Notes under the pieces: generated by a model | The model's database searches: none | What the model saw: the letters and a program-made list of their open reading frames with translations, nothing else | Told to the model about the DNA's origin: nothing | Shown here: one piece after another, positions 1 to 6,310 of the stretch | Layout of the letters: every line of letters begins with the position of its first letter | Position numbering within the stretch: position 1 is the stretch's first letter | Program-made: the position numbers and the translations under genes | Origin: Chryseobacterium jejuense | GTDB lineage: Bacteria; Bacteroidota; Bacteroidia; Flavobacteriales; Weeksellaceae | DNA: 64,000 nucleotides | Reading direction: 5' to 3' | Assembly: GCF_017877355.1 (NCBI RefSeq) | Contig: NZ_JAGIPR010000009.1 | Location: 62,001 to 126,000 of the forward strand

Positions 1-1178
1 AGCAGTCGGATTTCTTCGGGGGTTAGCTTTCTGTCATAGATGATAAGTTCATCAATGAGGGCCTTGTTAAGAACCAGGTTGATATTGCGTTCAAATGCTT
101 CATCATTTCCAAAAGAATAACTATGACCAATACAAGATACATTCAAAGAGCTTGTGGACTGTATAAGAACCCCATTTTTGTAAATACACAACATTCCGTC
201 TTCCGCATGATCTGTGCTTTTATCATCATAATCATATGCTACCACATAGTGATTCAGCTGGCCTGGAGCATTATCACCCTGAGCGTAAATAAGATCATTT
301 TCCCCTATAGGGTATGGATACATTGCAGCTTTTGCCGTTTCCGGAGTTATAATGATCTCATTTCCGGGAACTCCGATTCTAAGATGTCCGGAATTTTCAA
401 CACGAGCCCAGAATGAAACGGTTTTCGGGCTATCCATGTTAGGGAGAGGAAGAGGTTTGTCTGCCAGAAATTTTTTCTCAGTTGTTAAAGCTTCTAAAGC
501 CTGACCACATACTAGCCCATTTTGGAATGTGTTGGGTGTACTACCTATAAGATGCATATCCGATATCGCATCATTAGTATTTCCATTAAAGGAATAATAA
601 TAAAGCGGGTTAAGTGGCGGAACCCCGCATTCCGTAAAAAAGCCAGGTAAATAAGCATAGTAAATTCTGAATTCATCATTCAGGTCAAGAAGCTTACCGT
701 CCAAAACGATTTTGATACGATTGAAACGCTTAGTGGGATTGATTTCAATACTTCCTTGGTGTGAGCTATTGATTTTGAGCATTTCATGGTTAACAGATAC
801 CTTATCATTATTAGAGGTGTTATCCAAGAAAGTCTCAATGGTAACTCCTTTCAATGTGGATACAGCGAGATTGTTGTTGGGAGTGCCAATACCAATAATT
901 GCCTTTAATTTGCTGATGACAGGGAAAGATAAAGTTTGCTCTACTTTACCATTAATACCAATGCCGATCTTGAAAGATGAATAATCATTTTCATCGCTTC
1001 CCACTGCATTTTGCGGATTTTCTACACTACAGATCAGGCATATTCCTGAGATTTGGTTGGTTTGGTTGCTTGCATAAATTTTGCTTTGTGCAAATGAAAA
1101 TGTACTCATAAGAAGCAGAACTGTACTCGATAAAATTACTTTTATTAAGTAACGCCTTGATGATAAATTAGTTTTCAT
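1..1178 (-). CDS. Secreted LamG-domain protein, C-terminus beyond window
   Basis: This is a partial gene: 392 codons are open from the ATG at 1176-1178 to the window edge, and the C-terminus lies outside. A signal peptide (about residues 1-30, ending FSFAQ) is followed by a domain shared with the next two genes (GICLIC motif, then ENPQNAVG..ENDYS, about 31-205). Residues from about 215 look like a LamG/concanavalin-type jelly roll, with YYSFNGNTNDA near its start and ALIDELIIYDRKLTPEEI near its end, both typical of bacterial LamG repeats. It is probably exported and surface-attached, and the missing end may carry a T9SS sorting domain like its neighbours (inference). Ligand unknown. Confidence 0.8.
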   Translation of the reverse strand, partial: MKTNLSSRRYLIKVILSSTVLLLMSTFSFAQSKIYASNQTNQISGICLICSVENPQNAVGSDENDYSSFKIGIGINGKVEQTLSFPVISKLKAIIGIGTPNNNLAVSTLKGVTIETFLDNTSNNDKVSVNHEMLKINSSHQGSIEINPTKRFNRIKIVLDGKLLDLNDEFRIYYAYLPGFFTECGVPPLNPLYYYSFNGNTNDAISDMHLIGSTPNTFQNGLVCGQALEALTTEKKFLADKPLPLPNMDSPKTVSFWARVENSGHLRIGVPGNEIIITPETAKAAMYPYPIGENDLIYAQGDNAPGQLNHYVVAYDYDDKSTDHAEDGMLCIYKNGVLIQSTSSLNVSCIGHSYSFGNDEAFERNINLVLNKALIDELIIYDRKLTPEEIRL

Positions 1179-1256
1179 ATATTGAGATTTAGGTATTAGT
1201 TTTTTATTATTGTCAATGAATCATAATGTTGTATTAGTAGTATATATAGAAAAAAA

Positions 1257-1282
1257 GCGGCAGGCTTTTTTTAGCCTGCCGC
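1257..1282 (-). terminator. Rho-independent terminator of the 1298-2077 gene
   Basis: A perfect 10-bp stem (GCGGCAGGCT / AGCCTGCCGC) with a 6-nt loop lies 16 nt beyond the stop codon on the minus strand and is followed there by a run of six T. Confidence 0.85.
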
Positions 1283-1297
1283 TTTTGGCATGTTTAA

Positions 1298-2077
1298 TTA
1301 TTTAAGTAAAACCTTACTTGAATGTGTTTTCCCATCCTTAGTCTGAAGTTTTATAATATATAGCCCTTCAGGCTGGTTGGTTTCAAATGTATTGGAATTT
1401 AATTTGGTGCTGAATACCTCTTTTCCGGAAGTGTTGATCAGAGTAACCTCTGAACCTTCTACTTTTAAGTTTTTATCCAGAGTAACCCGACCATTTTGGC
1501 CGTGAGCCATAAAACTAATGAAAGGATCTCTGTATTGGTATCCGTAATATACTCTAAACTCTCCACCTAAACTCAATAATCCACCATTTACATTGATCTT
1601 AATACGGTCATAAGGTTTGTTCATGGTAAGTTCAATTTCACCTTTACTTGGATCACCAGCCCCAAGCTTTAAAATGTCATTGTTAAGGTTTTGGTAATCA
1701 TTGTTAGAAACATTTCCATTGAATGTCTCAATAGATACACCCCCTAATACTTGTGCACTTAGAGGTGTTCCGTTAGAACCGATCCCAATCACCAATTTGT
1801 TCGTGTAGGTACTGTTAGGGAAAATTAATGTTTGTTCAGTACGCGCCAGTAAGCCGATGGAAACCTGTAGAACGGAATAATCACTCTCGTTAGGACCAAT
1901 CGCGTTCAATGGATTTACAACCCCACAGCCTATACATACGCCATATACTTGATTCGCTTGGGCGTTTGCATAATATTTTACAATTTGTGCAAATGACATG
2001 TTGCTTGCTAGAAACAATAAAGAAACAAAAACAGCAGTCTTAATACTGCGTGGACTCAATAATAAATTAGTTTTCAT
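1298..2077 (-). CDS. Secreted T9SS-sorted paralog 2
   Basis: 259-residue exported protein. The signal peptide (about 1-31, ending SFAQ) is followed by the family domain with a CxxC motif (C48, C51 in GVCIGCGV) and NPLNAIGPNESDYS. The last ~70 residues (VEGSEVTLINTSGKEVF ... GLYIIKLQTKDGK ... KVLLK) match the type A C-terminal sorting domain of T9SS cargo, so it is probably released or anchored at the cell surface. It shares its layout with the genes on both sides, which implies tandem duplication. It has its own terminator. I do not recognise a catalytic function; the middle looks all-beta. Confidence 0.85.
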   Translation of the reverse strand: MKTNLLLSPRSIKTAVFVSLLFLASNMSFAQIVKYYANAQANQVYGVCIGCGVVNPLNAIGPNESDYSVLQVSIGLLARTEQTLIFPNSTYTNKLVIGIGSNGTPLSAQVLGGVSIETFNGNVSNNDYQNLNNDILKLGAGDPSKGEIELTMNKPYDRIKINVNGGLLSLGGEFRVYYGYQYRDPFISFMAHGQNGRVTLDKNLKVEGSEVTLINTSGKEVFSTKLNSNTFETNQPEGLYIIKLQTKDGKTHSSKVLLK

Positions 2078-2237
2078 ATATTAAAAATTTGATTTTTTAG
2101 TTTTGTGTAAATTTATAAATAAAATAATTATGTTAAATAATTTATTTCAGTTTTTTGTGATATACTAAAATTTAACTTATATAATCTATTTTTTTTAATG
2201 ATATATTAATGGATTATATACCCTTAGACACAAAAAA

Positions 2238-2263
2238 ACGGAAGCCTTTTTAAAGACTGCCGT
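2238..2263 (-). terminator. Probable terminator of the 2314-3084 gene
   Basis: Imperfect hairpin (ACGGAAGCCTTT paired with AAAGACTGCCGT, two mismatches) downstream of the stop codon on the minus strand, followed there by a run of T (complement of the A tract at 2232-2238). Confidence 0.65.
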
Positions 2264-2313
2264 TTTTTATTTTTATGTTTTAATTTGTATCGTTATTGCA
2301 GGACTGGTCACAT

Positions 2314-3084
2314 TTATTTAATAATGATTTTTTTAGAATATGTTTTTCCTTCCTTAGTCTGAAGATTCATGATGTAAACTCCTCCAGGCTGATTAGAATC
2401 AAATGTATTGCTTCTAAGCTTTGAACGATACACTTCTTTTCCTGAAGTATTCGTTAAAGAAACTTCAGAACCTTCTACACTAACATTTCCGCTCAGGGTG
2501 ACCTGTCCATTCTGGCTATGAGCCAATAAGTGAATCAATGGATCCTGGTAAGCGTAATAAATTCTGAATCCACCTCCAAGGCTTAATACCCCTCCGGTTA
2601 GGCCAATTCTTATTCCATCATAAGGTTTTGTAGGCTTAAATTCTACTGTACCTCTATTAGGAGTTGCTCCTAATTTTAGAAGACTAATGTCTATTGTTCT
2701 GCGGTCCTCGTTAGATGTACCTCCGTTCATCGTTTCAAGAGTTACACCACTTAAGAGTTGTACAGATAAAGGAATGTTATCTGTTCCTATTCCTACAACA
2801 AGTCTTGTATCGGCTCTAAGATCCGGGAAAATTAATGTTTGCTGAATCCCGCCTAATAATGCAGTTCCCAATACCATTGTGGAATAATCATCTTCATTAC
2901 CTCCAACAGCATTCAATGGATTATCTACACGGCATCCTAAACAGGCTACACCAAATACGCCAGAACTTTGAGCATGAGCATAAATTCTGTCCTGGCCAAA
3001 TAGAAACTGAGTGGAGAATAAACAGAATGCAACTAAGGCAGCTTGAAAAGAGAATTTATCTCTCAAGAGTAAATTAAATTTCAT
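2314..3084 (-). CDS. Secreted T9SS-sorted paralog 3
   Basis: 256 residues from the ATG at 3082-3084. This start aligns with the MKTNLL starts of the two neighbouring paralogs; an in-frame ATG at 3117 would add 11 non-signal-like residues. Signal peptide about 1-31 (LFGQ). The family domain again has CxxC (C48, C51 in GVACLGCRV) and NPLNAVGGNEDDYS, and the protein ends in a T9SS type A sorting domain (LTNTSGKEVYRSKL ... GGVYIMNLQTKEGK ... KIIIK). A -7-like box TAAATTTG lies at 3115-3122. Function unknown; probably a surface or secreted binding protein. Confidence 0.85.
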   Translation of the reverse strand: MKFNLLLRDKFSFQAALVAFCLFSTQFLFGQDRIYAHAQSSGVFGVACLGCRVDNPLNAVGGNEDDYSTMVLGTALLGGIQQTLIFPDLRADTRLVVGIGTDNIPLSVQLLSGVTLETMNGGTSNEDRRTIDISLLKLGATPNRGTVEFKPTKPYDGIRIGLTGGVLSLGGGFRIYYAYQDPLIHLLAHSQNGQVTLSGNVSVEGSEVSLTNTSGKEVYRSKLRSNTFDSNQPGGVYIMNLQTKEGKTYSKKIIIK

Positions 3085-3297
3085 GTTATTATTTTTTATA
3101 TGAATAGTTTTAGTCAAATTTAAGGAATTAAAGAAGATGCAGAAAATAATATTTCTATTTCCGGTGATATTTTTAATGAAATTTAATATTCCACAAAATA
3201 ATTAAGTCAGATATACCGGATCAAAATAAGAATGGCTGTAGAGCCTTAAAGCTATTGAAAATAAATAGAGACTGAGATAGGGAAGGGTATGAAAACA

Positions 3298-3326
3298 AAA
3301 AAAGGACTTTCGAAAAAGTCCTTTTT
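3298..3326 (-). terminator. Terminator of the tRNA-Glu cluster
   Basis: Stem AAAAGGACTTT / AAAGTCCTTTT just past the 3' end of the last tRNA-Glu. On the minus strand the stem is followed by a run of T. Confidence 0.75.
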
Positions 3327-3328
3327 AG

Positions 3329-3400
3329 TAGCCCGTAGGGGAATCGAACCCCTCTTACCAGAATGAAAATCTGAGGTCCTAACCGATAGACGAACGGGCC
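3329..3400 (-). tRNA. tRNA-Glu (UUC), copy 1
   Basis: 72-nt cloverleaf read on the minus strand. The acceptor stem is GGCCCGT/ACGGGCT, the anticodon loop is TTTTCAT giving anticodon TTC (glutamate), and the T-arm is GGGGTTCGATTCCCC. CCA is not encoded. The body is identical to copies 2 and 3. Confidence 0.95.
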
Positions 3401-3466
3401 CTCTATCTTCCACTACCGAAATAGTGTGCTAGTTTTTTGTTTTTATAAGTATCAACTCTTAGTTTG

Positions 3467-3538
3467 TAGCCCGTAGGGGAATCGAACCCCTCTTACCAGA
3501 ATGAAAATCTGAGGTCCTAACCGATAGACGAACGGGCC
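3467..3538 (-). tRNA. tRNA-Glu (UUC), copy 2
   Basis: Identical in its 72 nt to copy 1, 66 nt upstream of it in the direction of transcription. Anticodon TTC. No consensus promoter is visible in the spacer to copy 3, so co-transcription is likely. Confidence 0.95.
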
Positions 3539-3578
3539 GGTTAGATTTATTTAAGTATTAGCTTTCCACTTTGTTTTT

Positions 3579-3606
3579 AAAAACCACTATAAAACAAGTG
3601 GTTTTT
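3579..3606 (-). terminator. Hairpin between tRNA-Glu copies 3 and 2
   Basis: A 10-bp inverted repeat (AAAAACCACT / AGTGGTTTTT) with an 8-nt loop lies just after tRNA-Glu copy 3 in the direction of transcription. It could be an attenuating terminator after rpsT plus the first tRNA, or a processing hairpin; the sequence does not decide. Confidence 0.5.
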
Positions 3607-3616
3607 AAAAATTAAG

Positions 3617-3688
3617 TAGCCCGTAGGGGAATCGAACCCCTCTTACCAGAATGAAAATCTGAGGTCCTAACCGATAGACGAACGGGCC
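3617..3688 (-). tRNA. tRNA-Glu (UUC), copy 3
   Basis: Third identical 72-nt tRNA-Glu, only 10 nt from the rpsT stop codon, so probably transcribed as part of an rpsT-tRNA unit. Confidence 0.95.
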
Positions 3689-3698
3689 AGCTATACTT

Positions 3699-3953
3699 TT
3701 ACGCTAATTTATTAACGTGCTTTGTTAATTTGCTTTTTAAGTTAGCCGCTTTGTTTTTGTGGATAATATTTTTCTTAGCTAATTTATCCAATAAAGCGAT
3801 AACTTTTGGCAGTTGCTCTGTTGCAGCAACTTTGTTTTCCTCATTTCTTAAGGCTTTCAATGCTGTTCTAGCAGTCTTGTGATAATATCTATTACGAAGT
3901 CTTCTAGTTTCGTTCTGTCTGATTCTCTTTAATGCTGATTTATGATTTGCCAT
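3699..3953 (-). CDS. rpsT: 30S ribosomal protein S20
   Basis: 84-residue basic protein with the S20 hallmarks MANHKSALKRIRQNETRRLRN at the start and a KAANLKSKL C-terminal helix; it binds 16S rRNA in the small subunit. I chose the ATG at 3951-3953; the longer frame from 3974 adds seven residues unlike S20. A complete promoter lies just upstream (3972-4002). The start of tRNA-Glu copy 3 lies 10 nt downstream, so rpsT probably leads a tRNA-containing transcript. Confidence 0.95.
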   Translation of the reverse strand: MANHKSALKRIRQNETRRLRNRYYHKTARTALKALRNEENKVAATEQLPKVIALLDKLAKKNIIHKNKAANLKSKLTKHVNKLA

Positions 3954-3971
3954 ATCGTTCAAATGTGAGTG

Positions 3972-4002
3972 CAAAACTATAAACTTTTTTTGAAACTACC
4001 AA
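3972..4002 (-). promoter_or_regulatory. Promoter of rpsT
   Basis: On the minus strand: TTG (4000-4002), 20 bp, TAGTTTTG (3972-3979). This matches the Flavobacteriia housekeeping promoter pattern TTG-N17..23-TAnnTTTG and leaves an 18-nt leader region before the chosen rpsT ATG. Confidence 0.7.
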
Positions 4003-4019
4003 ATTTATTTTTAAAAAAA

Positions 4020-4340
4020 TTAATTTTCTTCTGAAAGGTACTTTCTAAGCTTATCTATTGCTTGTTCTATTTTTAAATTTTCTTGTTCTTTTTCAATTTT
4101 TTTGATCGTATTCCCTAGCATGATCAGTGCGTTATTCCATTCTCCAGTGGTATTGGTGAAAGTAAGTCCGTCTATTGTTACCTCAAAAGCAACCCTTTCT
4201 CCTGTCCTGTAAAGTCTGAAATTTATTTTATCATCCTTGCCTGTAATCCCGTCTTCATTGATTTGTAAATCGTAACTTTTTGGGTTAGAGTGGATTTTCT
4301 TAAAAAGCAATTTCGCTTCTTGTATTTTTAAATCCGGCAT
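4020..4340 (-). CDS. Small conserved-looking protein of unknown function
   Basis: 106 residues, no signal peptide or membrane segment. The N-terminal two thirds look like a small alpha/beta fold (FEVTIDGLTFTNTTGEWNNAL); the C-terminus is a charged helix or short coiled coil (KKIEKEQENLKIEQAIDKLRKYL). I do not recognise a family. A -7-like box TATATTTG (4458-4465) would give an mRNA leader of about 110 nt that contains a nested hairpin ending 10 nt before the ATG. Confidence 0.65.
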   Translation of the reverse strand: MPDLKIQEAKLLFKKIHSNPKSYDLQINEDGITGKDDKINFRLYRTGERVAFEVTIDGLTFTNTTGEWNNALIMLGNTIKKIEKEQENLKIEQAIDKLRKYLSEEN

Positions 4341-4801
4341 GATATAAAATTTGATAATCTGTAGTTTCCTACAGACTGTGGGTTATCAATAATATTTTTC
4401 ATCAGTGTCACCATATTTGTTTGACCAATTATGGTTAAATTTATTAAAAAATTTTTGCAAATATAAGACTTTTGTGAAATATAACGTATACAGACTGGTT
4501 TTTTAGAGTAAAAACCATGATATTTTTATTTGAATAATAATAAGTTGTTCAGTACCAGTGTGCTATTATTTCGGGATTTTCATATTTGATTTTAAATCTT
4601 AGTTAAAAATATTGACAGAATACATAGGATAAAGGGGAGTATTGGTATTTTATACTAAGTTTATTAGTAGAGAAATGGGCTTTACAATCTAATAAAAGGG
4701 GACTGCTATTAAAAGCAGTTACCAGGATGATTTTTTATGAGGAAGCAGGTCTTATGCAAAAAATATCGAATCACCAGAATAATATCTGATTGTATTAAAA
4801 T
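4341..4801. other. Long AT-rich intergenic region with hairpins
   Basis: There is no convincing gene here. It contains a nested inverted repeat (4351-4389: TTGATAA/TTATCAA outside, CTGTAG/CTACAG inside), a minus-strand -7-like TATATTTG (4458-4465), and two further small hairpins (GGTTTTTT/AAAAACC at 4497-4516 and ACTGCT/AGCAGT near 4700-4717). A small RNA cannot be excluded but nothing decides it. Confidence 0.5.
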
Positions 4802-4840
4802 AAAAAAGGAGAAACGATAACTATCATTTCTCCTTTTTTT
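4802..4840 (-). terminator. Terminator of the fourth tRNA-Glu gene
   Basis: Perfect 13-bp stem (AAAAAAGGAGAAA / TTTCTCCTTTTTT) with an inner GATA/ATC pairing, directly after the tRNA 3' end on the minus strand and ending in a T run. Confidence 0.85.
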
Positions 4841-4841
4841 G

Positions 4842-4913
4842 TAGCCTATAGGGGAATCGAACCCCTGTTGCAAGAATGAAAATCTTGAGTCCTGACCACT
4901 AGACGAATAGGCC
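4842..4913 (-). tRNA. tRNA-Glu (UUC), divergent copy 4
   Basis: 72-nt cloverleaf with acceptor GGCCTAT/ATAGGCT and anticodon loop TTTTCAT, so anticodon TTC again. It differs from copies 1-3 in the acceptor, D-arm and anticodon stem by compensated changes, so it is not a recent duplicate. It has its own promoter and terminator. Confidence 0.93.
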
Positions 4914-4927
4914 AAATTTTGAGGTTG

Positions 4928-4957
4928 CAAAAGTAGAAAAACCTTTTGAAACTTCAA
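4928..4957 (-). promoter_or_regulatory. Promoter of tRNA-Glu copy 4
   Basis: On the minus strand: TTG (4955-4957), 19 bp, TACTTTTG (4928-4935), placing the transcript start a few bases before the mature tRNA 5' end. Confidence 0.75.
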
Positions 4958-4970
4958 AATTATTTTTTGA

Positions 4971-6257
4971 TTATTTATATACTTTTTGAATCACCGTATT
5001 CTTAATACCTTTGGCTTCAACCTCCTTCTGTAGTTTTACGGCATCTTCCAAAGTATAAGCCTTTCCATAGGTGTAATAGAACACGCCATTGTCTTTCTCT
5101 CTTTCTACATCTTTAAGGTTCTGAAGTATGTATGAATTACCATTCAGTTTTTCTCCGGTATATACTTCCAGCGTATAATATCCCATGTTTATTCTCTGAT
5201 TAGGCATGAATCCTACCGCAAATGCATTCCTGAACCCGGCATCTTTAGCTGTTTTAAGATTAATATCTTTCACAGAAGCCATATTGGTTACTGCGTAATA
5301 GTATTTGTATTGTCCGTTTTCTTTAAGAGTAAGAACATAATTCAGCCCTTTCAACGCAGGATCATTCTCATTGTATTTCGTAGGAGAACTCATCAGTAAT
5401 ATTCTGAAATCATTCTTCAACGGAGTTTCTGCAGGTTTTTCCGGTTCTTGCTTTTTAATGGTAAAAGACCCTCCTGTTTTTCTGTCAACCGCTTTTTTAT
5501 AGTCAATGATAGCGTTGTAGATACTTTCTGCAATTTCATTCTGTCCTTTTTCGGAGGCAATATAGTGGCTCTCTTCCGGATGGTTGATGAAACCTGTTTC
5601 TATCAGAACAGAAGGCATGGCATTCATACGGAGAACGTGAAGGTTCTTCTGGAATACTCCCCTTGAAGATCTTTTATCTTTATTCACAAAGTTATCTTCT
5701 ACCAATCCACCTAAAAGAAGACTGGATTCAAGATATTTACTTTGTTGCAGCTTTAACGCGATTAAAGATTCCGGAGAATCGGGGTTGTAAGATCCGAAGA
5801 TCTGCTTATCCTTTTCATCCAGAAAAATTACATCATTTTCCCTTTTGGCAACCTCCAGATTTTCATTATTCTGGTTGGGTCCCTGTACATAAGTTTCTGT
5901 ACCATAAGCTGTAGGTCTTGCAGAAGAATTACAGTGAATGGATACAAAAAGATCTGCTTTGCTTCTGTTAGCAAGGTTGGTTCTGTCGGATAAAGAAGGA
6001 TATTCATCAATCTTTCGGGTATAGATTACTTTGAAGTCTCTGTTTTTTTCAAGCATGGCTCCCACCTTTAAGGTAATGGCGAGAGTAATGTCCTTTTCTG
6101 CAATTCTTCCAATGTCTGAATAAGTCCTGTTGGCTCCATGGTCACTTCCTCCGTGTCCCGCATCAAGAACTAGTGTAAACTTCTTTTGAGAGAAAATAAA
6201 GTTACTGATTAGGAGAAGGAGAAATGATAAAATTATTTTAAAATTTTGTTTGCGCAT
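4971..6257 (-). CDS. N-acetylmuramoyl-L-alanine amidase (Amidase_3)
   Basis: 428-residue exported zinc amidase that cleaves the bond between MurNAc and the stem peptide of peptidoglycan. Signal peptide about 1-23 (IFSQ). The Amidase_3 domain spans about 27-255: LDAGHGG with zinc ligand H35, E54 in AEKD, SIHCN with H108, and catalytic E220 in LIETGF. The C-terminal part (about 285-428) looks SPOR-like (YYTYGKAYTLEDAVKLQKEVEAKG), which in this enzyme class binds denuded septal glycan. It is divergent from lptD across 53 bp. Confidence 0.93.
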   Translation of the reverse strand: MRKQNFKIILSFLLLLISNFIFSQKKFTLVLDAGHGGSDHGANRTYSDIGRIAEKDITLAITLKVGAMLEKNRDFKVIYTRKIDEYPSLSDRTNLANRSKADLFVSIHCNSSARPTAYGTETYVQGPNQNNENLEVAKRENDVIFLDEKDKQIFGSYNPDSPESLIALKLQQSKYLESSLLLGGLVEDNFVNKDKRSSRGVFQKNLHVLRMNAMPSVLIETGFINHPEESHYIASEKGQNEIAESIYNAIIDYKKAVDRKTGGSFTIKKQEPEKPAETPLKNDFRILLMSSPTKYNENDPALKGLNYVLTLKENGQYKYYYAVTNMASVKDINLKTAKDAGFRNAFAVGFMPNQRINMGYYTLEVYTGEKLNGNSYILQNLKDVEREKDNGVFYYTYGKAYTLEDAVKLQKEVEAKGIKNTVIQKVYK

Positions 6258-6279
6258 CTTACAGTTATAAAAATTATAT

Positions 6280-6287
6280 TAATTTTG
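6280..6287 (+). promoter_or_regulatory. Candidate -7 box of lptD
   Basis: TAATTTTG matches TAnnTTTG and lies 23 nt before the TTG start of lptD in the 53-bp divergent gap. No TTG at the expected -33 distance is visible. Confidence 0.4.
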
Positions 6288-6310
6288 GGCCTTAATTATA
6301 TAGAACAAAA

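Noticed and set aside
123..984. Two plus-strand open frames (97 and 90 codons) at the left edge
   Set aside because: They lie antisense to the partial secreted LamG gene, have no family features, and the minus-strand frame is continuous with a signal peptide and domain motifs.
3329..3688. Three 72-bp direct repeats that could be taken for a CRISPR or repeat array
   Set aside because: Each folds as a full tRNA-Glu cloverleaf; the spacers are unequal and only three copies exist.
4709..4957. 82-codon minus-strand frame
   Set aside because: It runs through the tRNA-Glu copy 4 gene and its promoter and has no protein-like pattern.
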